A stretch of DNA of 64,000 nt from Verticiella alkaliphila. GTDB lineage: Bacteria; Pseudomonadota; Gammaproteobacteria; Burkholderiales; Burkholderiaceae_B. The notes beneath the pieces are model-generated. The model was not told the DNA's origin and searched no databases. It saw only the letters and a list, made by a program, of their open reading frames with translations. This document shows, piece after piece, positions 1-9,473 of the stretch. The stretch spans positions 1-64,000 of the forward strand of contig NZ_JADCNH010000015.1 of assembly GCF_018904615.1 (NCBI RefSeq). Direction: 5' to 3'. The position numbers were made by a program, and so were the translations under genes. Numbering within the stretch: the stretch's first letter is position 1; each line of letters begins with the position of its first letter.

Positions 1-126
1 GGCAGGCGGGGTGGGCTCGACGTGCCGGCCCCAGCCGCCGGCGTCGGGCACCGCGGGTGGCGCGGGCTCGACGGGCTTGGTTTCGGGCGGGGGTGTCGGC
101 TGCTTCTTGCGGAAAAACTTGAACAT
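1..126 (-). CDS. ftsY: Signal recognition particle receptor FtsY (N-terminal end only)
   Basis: The minus strand reads ATG at 126-124 and runs off the left edge, giving MFKFFRKKQ followed by a Pro/Glu-rich stretch. FtsY proteins start this way: a short amphipathic basic, aromatic segment that binds membrane, then an acidic/proline-rich A domain of low conservation. The NG GTPase domain lies outside the window. Divergent ftsY beside rsmD and coaD is a usual beta-proteobacterial arrangement and is the main support. Only 42 codons are visible, so identity rests on context plus the N-terminal style. Confidence 0.7.
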   Translation of the reverse strand, partial: MFKFFRKKQPTPPPETKPVEPAPPAVPDAGGWGRHVEPTPPA

Positions 127-168
127 GGCGAGGAGGGATGACCCAGGGATGGCCCGATGATAGACGGT

Positions 169-1173
169 TTAGCCGCCCTCGCCCGCCCAGAGGTCCGCCA
201 GCATGTCGTAGGATCGCAGTCGGAGGTCCGGGTCAAAGACACTCGTCACCGCCATGATCTCCTGCGCGCCGGTGCGCTCGGCCGCCTCGAGCAGGCCCGC
301 ACGCACGGTCTCGGGGTTGCCGATGATGGCCGCGCCCAGCATGCGATTGACCGCAGCCGCCTCGCCCGGTCCGAAGTCGATATGCTCGACGGGCGGGGGA
401 ATCTGACCAGCGGGATTGCCACGCGCCAGGTTCAGGACCTGCAGCTGTTGCGTGGTCGACAGGAGCTGCGCTTCCTCATCCGTGGGCGCGACAATCACCT
501 GCAGGGCCAGGATCGCGTAGGGTTTGTCGAGCACACCGCGGCGGAACGACTGCCGATAGAGCTGCAACGCCGCATCGATGTTGGCCGGCGAGAAATGACC
601 GGCGAACGCGAAGGGCAGGCCCAGGTGCCCCGCCAGCTGGGCGCTGTAGCCGCTGGAGCCGAGCAGCCAGATCGGCACCGCCATGCCCTCGCCAGGCACC
701 GCGCGCACCCGCCAGCCCGGCATGTCCGGCCCGGGTCGGAAGTAGCCACGCAACTCTTCGAGCAGCGGCACGAAGTCATCGTCCGCGGCCGTGTTCGCGC
801 GCCGCAGGGCACGCATGGTCGCCTGATCGGTGCCCGGCGCCCGCCCGAGGCCCAGGTCGATCCGGTCGGGATACAGCGACGCGAGCGTGCCGAATTGCTC
901 GGCAATCACGAGCGGCGCATGATTCGGCAGCATGATGCCCCCGGAACCCACGCGGATGCGCTCGGTAGCGCCGGCGACGTGCCCGATCAGCACGGCCGTC
1001 GCGGCGCTGGCAATGCCCGGCATGGCGTGGTGCTCGGCCAGCCAGTAGCGCGTGTAGCCGCGAGCATCGGCCAGGCGCGCGAGCGCTGTCGTCTGGGCGA
1101 ACGCCTCCGCGGGCGTGCCACCCTGGACGATGGGGGCGAGATCGAGGACGGAAAGCGGAAGAGGAAAGGCCAT
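169..1173 (-). CDS. LLM-class flavin-dependent oxidoreductase (luciferase-like monooxygenase)
   Basis: A 334-residue protein of the bacterial luciferase-like fold, predicted to use reduced flavin and oxygen. The N-terminal part has [16 protein letters not shown], the family's typical early strand with the WLAEHH motif. [20 protein letters not shown] and the later [10 protein letters not shown] match the family's flavin-pocket segments. Full length is as expected. The ATG at 1173-1171 gives MAFPLPLS; an in-frame GTG lies two codons upstream. The substrate cannot be inferred. It is a single gene between ftsY and rsmD, facing away from rsmD. Confidence 0.88.
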   Translation of the reverse strand: MAFPLPLSVLDLAPIVQGGTPAEAFAQTTALARLADARGYTRYWLAEHHAMPGIASAATAVLIGHVAGATERIRVGSGGIMLPNHAPLVIAEQFGTLASLYPDRIDLGLGRAPGTDQATMRALRRANTAADDDFVPLLEELRGYFRPGPDMPGWRVRAVPGEGMAVPIWLLGSSGYSAQLAGHLGLPFAFAGHFSPANIDAALQLYRQSFRRGVLDKPYAILALQVIVAPTDEEAQLLSTTQQLQVLNLARGNPAGQIPPPVEHIDFGPGEAAAVNRMLGAAIIGNPETVRAGLLEAAERTGAQEIMAVTSVFDPDLRLRSYDMLADLWAGEGG

Positions 1174-1270
1174 GCACACAGGATGAGGGCGGCGTGGCGT
1201 TTCTCAACCCAGGCGGCCGGGTTACGATGCGCGCGTTGCCCGTTGCCCCTTCCCGACGCCGGAGTCCACC

Positions 1271-1858
1271 ATCAAGAAGAAGCCCCCGCCCCAACAGGTC
1301 CGCATCATCGGCGGCGAGTATCGCCGCACGCCGCTCGCCGTCCTGGAAGCGCCCGGTCTGCGGCCTACGCCGGATCGCGTGCGCGAGACCTTGTTCAACT
1401 GGCTTGCCCACCTCTGGGGCCAGGACTTCACTGGGCGTCGCGTGCTGGATCTGTTCGCTGGCACGGGCGCGCTCGGCATGGAGGCCGCCTCGCGGGGCGT
1501 CGCGCACGCCACGCTGGTGGAAAGCCATGCAGCCGCCGTGCAGGGGCTGCGCGCGACGGTCACGCGCCTGAAGGCCGCGCACGTGGACGTCATCCAAGCC
1601 GACGCCCTGGCTTACCTGGGCACCGCGCCCGGCGGCTGGGATCTGGTGCTGCTCGACCCGCCGTTCGGCCAGGAGTGGCTTGCCCGTCTATGGCCGCGCC
1701 TGCCCAGGCTCCTTGCCCCAGGCAGTCTGGTCTACGTGGAAGACGACCAGCCGGTGGAGCCACCTGCGGATTTTGCGATGCTGCGTGCCGCGCGCGCTGG
1801 CGCCGTGCATTACCATGTACTGCAATACCGGCCCGGTGACGCGTCATCGCCAACCTGA
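1271..1858 (+). CDS. rsmD: 16S rRNA (guanine(966)-N2)-methyltransferase RsmD, non-canonical ATC start
   Basis: Methylates G966 of 16S rRNA from S-adenosylmethionine. The SAM-binding FAGTGALGMEAASRG motif and the catalytic DPPF (LLDPPFGQ) are both present, and the reading frame carries the RsmD N-terminal VRIIGGEYRR segment before LRPTPDRVRETLFNWL. That segment lies upstream of the first legal start (GTG 1379), so the true start must be earlier. The frame is closed by a TGA at 1184-1186 and holds no ATG, GTG or TTG before 1379. ATC at 1271, six bases after a GGAG at 1261-1264 and followed by AAG-AAG-AAG, is the best candidate and would give 195 residues. Either a rare ATC start or an ATG misread is likely. 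Confidence 0.85.
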   Translation: MKKKPPPQQVRIIGGEYRRTPLAVLEAPGLRPTPDRVRETLFNWLAHLWGQDFTGRRVLDLFAGTGALGMEAASRGVAHATLVESHAAAVQGLRATVTRLKAAHVDVIQADALAYLGTAPGGWDLVLLDPPFGQEWLARLWPRLPRLLAPGSLVYVEDDQPVEPPADFAMLRAARAGAVHYHVLQYRPGDASSPT

Positions 1859-1996
1859 GACGCTCGCCGGCGTCATCGCATTTGCTGCGATGCAAAATCC
1901 GGTAAATAATTCGGCCAGGAGACGCGGCACCAGACGCCGCATACCACCCGCCGCAGGCGGCACCGCTTCCCGGTGCTGCGCACAAGGAGAAGCTCG

Positions 1997-3270
<1,274 letters not shown>

Positions 3271-3279
3271 GGCTTATAA

Positions 3280-3308
3280 GTTGCTAAAACAACTGTTGCT
3301 AGTTCAAC
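3280..3308. promoter_or_regulatory. Two tandem palindromes, probable MarR operator
   Basis: GTTGCTAAAACAAC (3280-3293) and GTTGCTAGTTCAAC (3295-3308) each form a GTTG-N6-CAAC inverted repeat. They share the GTTGCTA half and start 15 bases apart. They sit between the divergent MarR gene and the operon at 3360, overlapping the most AT-rich part of the gap where promoters are expected. Binding by the neighbouring MarR protein is an inference. Confidence 0.6.
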
Positions 3309-3359
3309 AAATTCGGTAAACTCATTGCTATCAGACCACACAAACGTCCGGAGACAATC

Positions 3360-4367
3360 ATGCGCGCCCTTTCCTTCATGAAGCGGGTAGGCTTAACCGG
3401 ACGTCGTCACGTCCTCTCGGCTGCCGCGGCCACGCTGCTTGTCCTGCCGATGAGCACGGTGTTGGCAGCCGCCGGTTCGGGCCAACCGGTGACGATCGTC
3501 CTGGGCCAGGGTCCTGGCTCCGGCAGTGATGTGCTGATGCGCCTGCTCTCGGGTCCGCTTGCCGAGGCGCTCGGCCAGCCCGTCGTCATCGAGAATCGCA
3601 CCGGGGGCGGCGGCATCGTCGCGCACGAGTCCATCCTGCGTGATCCGCTGGACGGCCACCACTTCATCTACAGTTCGACAGCCAGTCTCTTCGTCGTGCC
3701 CCACATCAATTCGGCTGCCAAGTACCGCTACACGGACTTCCTGCCGGTCGCCCCGGTCAATGAGTCGCCGTTCGCCGTGCTGGTGCCCAACCAGCCTCAG
3801 TCGCCACGCACACTCGCAGAACTCGTTGTGCGACTGGGCTCGGGACAGGCGGCCTATGCGTCTGCCGGCACCGGGACCATGACGCACCTGGGCAGCGAAC
3901 TGCTGCTGCAACAGGCCCGGGTCGACGCCACGCACGTTCCCTACCGGGGCAGCGGGCAGGCGCTGACGGATCTCGCCGGCGGCCAAGTGGCCTTCGCGAC
4001 GGATTCCCTGACCGCGGCCCTGCCCTTCATTCAGGGCGGGCAGCTGCGCGCGCTGGCAGTCAGCGCGCCCGCCCGGCTGCCGGCCGTGGCCGACGTGCCG
4101 ACCATGGCCGAAGCCGGCTTCCCGGCGCTGAAGGTGGCGGTGATCGGCGGACTGTTCGCTCCCCGCCAGATCCCGCCCGCCGCTGCCCAACGCATGGCCG
4201 CCGCCGTGGACAGCGTCCTGCGCCGGCCCGACATCCAGCAGCGCCTTCTGGACATGAATGCCAAGGCGCTACTCATGTCACCCACCGCATTCGCCGAGCG
4301 CCTGGCGCAGGAGGCCGCCGTCTGGGAGCCCATCGCACGGTCGATCGACACCACCGGCAAGGAATGA
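3360..4367 (+). CDS. Bug-family (TctC-like) tripartite tricarboxylate transporter binding protein
   Basis: Periplasmic solute receptor of 335 residues. An N-terminal signal peptide is visible: basic MKRVGLTGRRH, a hydrophobic stretch ending near VLAAAGS. The mature part has the Bug signatures: VTIVLGQGPGSGSDVLMRLL, VIENRTGGGGIVAHESI, and THVPYRGSGQALTDLAGGQV. Bug proteins bind small carboxylates and feed TctAB-type transporters, but no tctA or tctB is nearby. It heads an operon with a CoA-transferase and a CitE-like lyase, suggesting its ligand is the substrate of those enzymes. Confidence 0.92.
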   Translation: MRALSFMKRVGLTGRRHVLSAAAATLLVLPMSTVLAAAGSGQPVTIVLGQGPGSGSDVLMRLLSGPLAEALGQPVVIENRTGGGGIVAHESILRDPLDGHHFIYSSTASLFVVPHINSAAKYRYTDFLPVAPVNESPFAVLVPNQPQSPRTLAELVVRLGSGQAAYASAGTGTMTHLGSELLLQQARVDATHVPYRGSGQALTDLAGGQVAFATDSLTAALPFIQGGQLRALAVSAPARLPAVADVPTMAEAGFPALKVAVIGGLFAPRQIPPAAAQRMAAAVDSVLRRPDIQQRLLDMNAKALLMSPTAFAERLAQEAAVWEPIARSIDTTGKE

Positions 4368-5617
4368 GCGTGGCCGATCTTCCGATGCAGGCCTTCACGC
4401 CAGACGCCACGGGCGCCCTGTCTGGCGTGCGGGTGATCGACATGAGTCGCCTCGTGGCTGGCAACATGCTGTCGCTCCAGCTGGCGGACTTCGGGGCGGA
4501 CGTCGTGAAGATCGAGCCTGCCGGCAAAGGCGACACGTTGCGCCACTGGACGGAACCCGTGCCGGGCGAGCCCGCCGGATTTGACGGTTGGTGGCAGGCC
4601 TACGGACGCAACAAGCGCAGTCTGGCGATGAACCTGCGCAGCGCGCAAGCCCAGGCCATCCTGCGGCTGCTGATCCGCTCGGCCGATGTGCTGATCGAGA
4701 GTTTTCGTCCCGGCACGCTCGAGGCCATGGGGCTGGATCCTGCCGATCTGCTGGCCGATACCCCCGGACTCGTCATCGTGCGCCTGTCCGGGTGGGGGCA
4801 AAGCGGACCCTATCGGGAACTGCCCGGTTTCGGCAGCCTGATCGAGGGGTTCTCGGGGTATGCAGCGCGCCATGCGGATGCCGACGGCAAGCCCGTCCTG
4901 CCGAACCTGGCGCTCGCCGACATGATCACGGGCCTGTCGGGCTCGTTCGCGGTGCTCGCCGCCTTGCGCGCCGTCAGTCATGGCGCCGGCCGCGGTCAGG
5001 TCATCGATCTGTCGCTGCTTGAGCCCATGCTGAGCGTGATGGGGCCGCAGGTGACCCTGGCCGCACGACGCGGCAGGCACGCTCCCCAGCCCTCTGCCAA
5101 GATTGCCTCGCCACGTGGGGTGTACCGCTGCCGCGACGGGGGCTGGGTAGCACTTTCGGGCTCGACGGACACCATGGCACGGCGGGTGTTCGACGCCCTG
5201 GGCCGCCCAAGCCTCGCCGAGGACCCACGCTTTTCCACGCACACCGCACGCCTCGCGCACGATGCCGAACTCGACGCCCTGCTCCAGGACGCGATCGGGG
5301 CGCTCGATCGCGCCGACTGCCTGGCCCGGTTTCGTGCGGCAGGCGTGACTGTCGGCCCCGTGAACGATGCCCACGACCTGCTGGAGGACACCCACGTGCA
5401 GGCACGCGGCGTCTTCGTGCAAACGCCCGTTCCCGGCCGAGACGAGCCGTTGATCACCCACGCCATCACCCCGCGACTGTCCGGTACGCCCGGACAGTGG
5501 CGCCGGCCCGCCCCCCGATGCGGCGAGCACAGTGAGGAGATCCTGGCCGAACTCGGCTTGTCGGCCTCGCGCATCGAGGCCTTGCTCGCCGAAGGACACA
5601 TTGCCACATGTCCATGA
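4364..5617 (+). CDS. CaiB/BaiF family III CoA-transferase
   Basis: A 417-residue formyl-CoA-transferase-like enzyme that moves CoA between carboxylic acids. The N terminus LSGVRVIDMSRLVAGNMLSLQLADFGADVVKIE is the family's Rossmann start. Asp in NLALADMITGLSG corresponds to the catalytic Asp of formyl-CoA transferase, and GRGQVIDLSLLEPM follows as usual. It overlaps the Bug gene by four bases (ATGA), indicating translational coupling. With the following CitE-like lyase it could activate and cleave a hydroxy- or methyl-branched dicarboxylate; the substrate is unknown. Confidence 0.93.
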   Translation: MSVADLPMQAFTPDATGALSGVRVIDMSRLVAGNMLSLQLADFGADVVKIEPAGKGDTLRHWTEPVPGEPAGFDGWWQAYGRNKRSLAMNLRSAQAQAILRLLIRSADVLIESFRPGTLEAMGLDPADLLADTPGLVIVRLSGWGQSGPYRELPGFGSLIEGFSGYAARHADADGKPVLPNLALADMITGLSGSFAVLAALRAVSHGAGRGQVIDLSLLEPMLSVMGPQVTLAARRGRHAPQPSAKIASPRGVYRCRDGGWVALSGSTDTMARRVFDALGRPSLAEDPRFSTHTARLAHDAELDALLQDAIGALDRADCLARFRAAGVTVGPVNDAHDLLEDTHVQARGVFVQTPVPGRDEPLITHAITPRLSGTPGQWRRPAPRCGEHSEEILAELGLSASRIEALLAEGHIATCP

Positions 5618-6456
5618 CCTTGCCGCGCAGTCTGCTCTTCGTGCCCGCCACTGGCCGGGGCTTCATCGACAAGGCTCACTTGCGCGGGGCAGACGCGATC
5701 GTGCTCGACCTGGAGGACGCCATTGCGCCCGAGCACAAGCCCGCGGCGCGCGCGGCGATCACACCGGCGGTGCGGGTGCTCGCGCGTCACGGCATGACCG
5801 TGTTCGTCCGGGTCAATGCCGAGGCACAGACCTGGGCCGCGGACCTGGCCAGCCTGCCGTCGGACGGCGTGCATGGCGTCATGCTGCCCAAGGCGGAGAC
5901 GGCCGCGCAGGTGGCCCGATTTGCCGAGGCGTTGGCGGCGCACGAGACCGGCGCTGGCTGGCGCACGACGCTGCTTCTCGCGGCTGTCATCGAGACCCCG
6001 CTCGGCGTCCTCCACGCAGCCGAGATCGCAGCAAGCACACCGCGGTTGAGCGCACTCGGGTTTGGCATGGAAGATTTTTCGGCGTGCCTGGGCGTGGTGC
6101 CCACGCCCGACACCCTGCGCGGCCCGGCCCAGTGGGTGGCATTGGCGGCTCGGGCGCATGGGTTGGGTTGCTGGGGCCTGGGCGACACCATCGCAGCCGT
6201 CACCGAGCTGGACCGGTTGCGCACGGCCGTCGACCAGGCACGAGCCCTGGGCTTTACCGGCAGCATTGCGGTGCACCCCGGGCAGTTGCCCATCATCAAC
6301 GCGGGCTTTGGTCCGTCGCTTGCCGACAAGGCCTGGGCTCACCGCGTGGTGGCCGCGGCGGCCGAGGCGCGCGCGCGCGGCGAGGGCGTCATCCAGGTCG
6401 ACGGCCAGATGGTGGATGCGCCAATCCTGCGCAGAGCCCAGGATTGGCTGCGTTGA
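5608..6456 (+). CDS. HpcH/HpaI (CitE-like) CoA-ester lyase
   Basis: A 282-residue TIM-barrel lyase of the citrate lyase beta / malyl-CoA lyase group. Seen: the start PRSLLFVPATGRGFIDKA, the substrate-binding DLEDAIAP, VIETPLGVLHA with the metal-ligand Glu, and GFGMEDFSACLG with the second acidic ligand. The product of the upstream CoA-transferase, an acyl-CoA, is its probable substrate. The start at 5608 overlaps the transferase by ten bases; ATG 5614 would give a four-base ATGA overlap and is equally possible. Confidence 0.9.
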   Translation: MSMTLPRSLLFVPATGRGFIDKAHLRGADAIVLDLEDAIAPEHKPAARAAITPAVRVLARHGMTVFVRVNAEAQTWAADLASLPSDGVHGVMLPKAETAAQVARFAEALAAHETGAGWRTTLLLAAVIETPLGVLHAAEIAASTPRLSALGFGMEDFSACLGVVPTPDTLRGPAQWVALAARAHGLGCWGLGDTIAAVTELDRLRTAVDQARALGFTGSIAVHPGQLPIINAGFGPSLADKAWAHRVVAAAAEARARGEGVIQVDGQMVDAPILRRAQDWLR

Positions 6457-6469
6457 CGCAACGTGCGGC

Positions 6470-7756
6470 TCAGCCCGTGAAGAGCAGTACTGCGGCATGC
6501 AGGATCACGCCGATGATGCCGCCCACGAGCGTGCCGTTGAAGCGGATGTACTGCAGATCCCGGCCCACGCTCAGCTCCAGTTCCTCGACTAGCTGACGTT
6601 CGTCCCAGGCCTTGACGGTCTGGGCGATGTGCTCGGTGACCCCGGCACGCAGCCGCCCCGCGAGGCTTTGCGCGCCATCCAGCACGTGCCGGTTGATGGC
6701 CTCGCGCAACGCCGGGTCTTCGCCCAGGGCCCGCCCCATGGCCAGCAGGCTGCGCTCCACGTGCCCACCCAGCGCCGAGTCCTCGCGGGCGAGATCGCGC
6801 GCCAGCGCGTCGCGCACTTCGGTCCATACCTGTTGCAGATAGCGGGCGAGGTCGGGATGATCGAGCAGTCGTGCCTTGATCGCTGACACCTGCTCGGCGA
6901 GCGCCGGGTCAGAGCGCAGCCGTTCCAGGTAATCCTGCAGCCAGGCGGCGTAATCGGCGCGCACCGGGTGGGTCGGGTCGGCCAGCATGGACTGCAGTTC
7001 GCTCATGAGTGCCTTGGCAAGCCGCTCGGCCAGCTTGTCGCCCAGACGATCGACGGATTTCACCCGATCGATCGCACCCACCATGCGCGGCCATTCACGA
7101 CGCGCGTACGCCACCATGACATCCGACACGCGGGCCTTGACGGCTTCGTTGTCCAGCGCGCGGGCCAGCTGCTGCAGGCCTTGGTCGAGCAACGCCTGAT
7201 GGCGGCCATCCCGGGTGAGGAGGGCAAGCACCTCACCGGCCGTGCGGGCGGCATCCCAGCCCTGCAGACGGGCCACCACGAAGCGCTGCAAGGCGTCGCG
7301 CACCGCGCGTTCGTCCACGAGACGCAAGGCCTCCAGGACCCAGCTGCGCGCCATGTCCGCCGCGCGGCGGGCCTGCCGCGGCTCGGCCAGCCACGCACCG
7401 AGCCGGGCTGCGGGGTCGAACACTCTCAGGCGCTCCAGCAGCTGCGGCGGATCCAGGAAGTGGTCGCGCACGAAGACGGCCAGGTTGTCCGCGATACGCG
7501 CCTTGTTGGCCGGGATGATGGCCGTGTGCGGTATCGGCAGCCCCAACGGATGGCGAAACAGCGCCACCACCGCGAACCAGTCCGCCAGCGCGCCCACCGT
7601 GGCGGCTTCGCAGAAGGCGCGCACCCAGGCCCAGATGCCGGTGTTGCCCATGGCGTGGGCCAGGATGAAGCCACTCACCATGGCGGCAAGCATGGCGAGG
7701 GCAATGGCTTTGAGGCGGCGCAGCTGGGCGCGGCGAGGGTCGGGCAGCGAGCTCAT
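6470..7756 (-). CDS. DUF445 family membrane-anchored protein (YjiN-like)
   Basis: A 428-residue protein with an N-terminal membrane hairpin (AIALAMLAAMVSGFILAHAM, then the conserved AATVGALADWFAVVALFRHPLG) and a final C-terminal segment GTLVGGIIGVILHAAVLLF. The long middle is alpha-helical. The GALADWFAVxALFRxPLG motif identifies DUF445. Function is not established. It converges with the CitE-like lyase gene, 13 bases apart, and has no evident partner. Confidence 0.88.
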   Translation of the reverse strand: MSSLPDPRRAQLRRLKAIALAMLAAMVSGFILAHAMGNTGIWAWVRAFCEAATVGALADWFAVVALFRHPLGLPIPHTAIIPANKARIADNLAVFVRDHFLDPPQLLERLRVFDPAARLGAWLAEPRQARRAADMARSWVLEALRLVDERAVRDALQRFVVARLQGWDAARTAGEVLALLTRDGRHQALLDQGLQQLARALDNEAVKARVSDVMVAYARREWPRMVGAIDRVKSVDRLGDKLAERLAKALMSELQSMLADPTHPVRADYAAWLQDYLERLRSDPALAEQVSAIKARLLDHPDLARYLQQVWTEVRDALARDLAREDSALGGHVERSLLAMGRALGEDPALREAINRHVLDGAQSLAGRLRAGVTEHIAQTVKAWDERQLVEELELSVGRDLQYIRFNGTLVGGIIGVILHAAVLLFTG

Positions 7757-7887
7757 GCAGAGAGTATGCCTCGCGTGTGCGCATCGTCGGCGCGTGATCT
7801 GCTCTGCTAGACTCGCTGCGCGAATCCGGGTGGGCCAGGGCCGGGCCGACCCGCCGGGCCCAGCTCGGCTCTGACCACAGGAAACCC

Positions 7888-8184
7888 ATGTCCGGTACGA
7901 TGGTAGTGCTAGGCGTCGTCTTTCAGATCGTTCTCGGCGGCGTCAGTGCCATGATGGCGATCTTCGCCGGCGCCGGGCTTGCCAATTCGCGTGACCTGCC
8001 CGCCTGGGTGCTGGACGCGATGATGCAGTTCGTGTGGATCCTGCCGCTGCTCAGCTTTGCCACCGCAGGCCTGCTGATCTACTTCTATACGGCCAAGTCG
8101 CCGCTGCTGTCCTACTACTGGCACGCCATCCCCGTTGGGGTGTTCGCCATCGACTTCCTCATCATGGCCCGGCTCTGGTCCTGA
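7888..8184 (+). CDS. Small integral membrane protein, function unknown
   Basis: A 98-residue protein with three hydrophobic stretches, roughly residues 5-28, 45-67 and 78-97, separated by short polar loops (GLANSRDLPAW and TAKSPLL). An AGGAAA stretch lies just upstream of ATG 7888. I do not recognise the family. It is a lone gene between DUF445 and the Rpn nuclease. Confidence 0.7.
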   Translation: MSGTMVVLGVVFQIVLGGVSAMMAIFAGAGLANSRDLPAWVLDAMMQFVWILPLLSFATAGLLIYFYTAKSPLLSYYWHAIPVGVFAIDFLIMARLWS

Positions 8185-8259
8185 ACAGGCCCGGTCGCGA
8201 CGGCGAAGCAGAAATACCCTCTGGCGTTGCCGCTGACAATGGGGATATGCCGGCCTAAG

Positions 8260-8340
8260 CCGGTGCGTCGAAACGCACGCACCGGTCGTTCTTGCAGGCG
8301 TGCCCCACCGTATAACGGGGCAGGCCCGCCGCCGGCGGGC
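8260..8340. repeat. Cluster of three hairpins between a small membrane gene and the Rpn nuclease
   Basis: Three perfect inverted repeats follow one another: CCGGTGCGT/ACGCACCGG (8260-8268 with 8277-8285), GCCCC/GGGGC (8302-8306 with 8317-8321), and GCCCGCC/GGCGGGC (8324-8330 with 8334-8340). None is followed by a T-run on either strand, so ordinary terminator function is doubtful. They occupy the leader region of the nuclease gene that starts at 8360. Confidence 0.5.
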
Positions 8341-8359
8341 ACTTGCCGGATGCCCTCGT

Positions 8360-9436
8360 ATGTCCCTGCCGCATGACAGCGGTTACCGCGGCCTCTTTGG
8401 CCACCCCGTCATGGTTGAACACCTGCTGCGCGGCTTCGTGCCCGAGGCCTGGGTAGGCGAACTGGACTTCACCACGCTCGAGCCGCGCGGCGGGCACTAC
8501 GTGACGGACGATCTCGCCGAGCGCCGTACCGATCTCGTCTGGCGCGTGCGCCTGGGTGGCGAGCGCTGGCTGTACGTCTACCTGCTGCTGGAATTCCAGA
8601 GCCGGGACGACGCCTGGATGGCGCTGCGCATGCTGGCCTACGTCAGTCTGCTGTACCAGGATCTGGTCAAGACGGGCGAGGTCGGCCGCGCTGGCGAGTT
8701 GCCGCCCGTCTTTCCGTTGGTGGTGCACCACGGCAGCCGTCCGTGGCGGGCCGCGCGTGAGATGCGGGGCCTGTTTGCCGCCGCGCCCGATGCACTTGCG
8801 GCGTACCAGCCCAGCCTGCGCTACTTCGTGCTGGACGAGCACCGGGCCGGGCTGCCCGGCACGGACGACAACCTCGTCGCGCACCTGATTGCGCTGGAGA
8901 AGAGCCCCTCACCGCAGGCCACGCGCCGCAGTATCATGCAATTGCACCGCTACCTGAAGGCGCCGCGCCACGATTCGCTGCGCCGCGCCTTCACGGTCTA
9001 CATCCAGCGCGTGCTGCTTGCCCGGCTCGTGCCAGGCGAGACGATTCCCGAAGTCAACGATCTCCAGGAGATGGATGCCATGCTCGCCGAACGCGTAGTC
9101 GAGTGGACCGAGAAGTGGAAGCAGGATGGATTACAGGCCGGGCTCGAACAGGGCCTGCGCGAAGGGCGCGAACGGGGCCTGGTGGAGGGGCGCGAGCGTG
9201 GCTTGGCGGAGGGCCGTGAAGTGGGCCTTCAAGAAGGACGCCAGGAAGGACGTCAAGAAGGTATCGACGAAGGCCTGCGTCTCGCACTGCGTACGCTGCT
9301 GCAAGCGCGGTTCGGCCCTTTGCCCGATTGGGCAGAGCCGCGCCTGATGGCAGCTGATACGAGCACGCTGGACGCGTGGGCGCGCGCTGTTCTGACGGCA
9401 GCATCGCTGCAGGCGATCCTCGGGCCAGCGCCGTGA
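8360..9436 (+). CDS. Rpn-family (YhgA-like) PD-(D/E)XK nuclease, putative antiphage protein
   Basis: A 358-residue member of the Rpn / PDDEXK transposase-like family. The start HDSGYRGLFGHPVMVEHLL is the family hallmark. Catalytic residues are visible as D58 (RRTDLVW) and E78-x-Q80 (LLLEFQS). Residues 257-306 are a degenerate Gly/Glu/Arg repeat, as in many Rpn proteins, followed by a short C-terminal helical domain. E. coli Rpn nucleases cut DNA, were first seen to promote RecA-independent recombination, and act against phage while being restrained by a small protein made from an internal start. ATG 8360 is chosen over an upstream ATG that adds unconserved residues. Confidence 0.9.
   Translation: MSLPHDSGYRGLFGHPVMVEHLLRGFVPEAWVGELDFTTLEPRGGHYVTDDLAERRTDLVWRVRLGGERWLYVYLLLEFQSRDDAWMALRMLAYVSLLYQDLVKTGEVGRAGELPPVFPLVVHHGSRPWRAAREMRGLFAAAPDALAAYQPSLRYFVLDEHRAGLPGTDDNLVAHLIALEKSPSPQATRRSIMQLHRYLKAPRHDSLRRAFTVYIQRVLLARLVPGETIPEVNDLQEMDAMLAERVVEWTEKWKQDGLQAGLEQGLREGRERGLVEGRERGLAEGREVGLQEGRQEGRQEGIDEGLRLALRTLLQARFGPLPDWAEPRLMAADTSTLDAWARAVLTAASLQAILGPAP
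9080..9436 (+). CDS. Candidate nested Rpn-S product from an internal start
   Basis: Inside the nuclease gene, AGGAG (9066-9070) lies nine bases before an in-frame ATG at 9080; a second in-frame ATG at 9071 directly abuts it. Translation from 9080 would yield 118 residues holding the repeat and C-terminal domain without the nuclease. In E. coli, such intragenic small proteins inhibit the full-length Rpn nuclease. Whether this start is used here is an inference from the Shine-Dalgarno spacing. Confidence 0.4.
   Translation: MLAERVVEWTEKWKQDGLQAGLEQGLREGRERGLVEGRERGLAEGREVGLQEGRQEGRQEGIDEGLRLALRTLLQARFGPLPDWAEPRLMAADTSTLDAWARAVLTAASLQAILGPAP
9128..9277 (+). repeat. Degenerate in-frame Gly-Glu-Arg coding repeat in the Rpn gene
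   Basis: About 50 codons encode imperfect copies of units such as EGRERGL and QEGRQEGR. The DNA is repetitive too: GAAGGACGCCAGGAAGGACGTCAAGAAGG-type units run near 9232-9260. The unit encodes a highly charged, probably helical linker. Such repeats in Rpn genes are prone to copy-number change. Confidence 0.7.
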
Positions 9437-9473
9437 GCACCGCTACAGATGCCCACGGTCGCTGCCCCTCTGA

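Noticed and set aside
157-1839. A 560-codon plus-strand open frame across the flavin monooxygenase and rsmD region
   Set aside because: It is antisense to the monooxygenase and out of frame with rsmD, rich in Arg/Ala as expected for a GC-rich shadow, with no recognisable motif.
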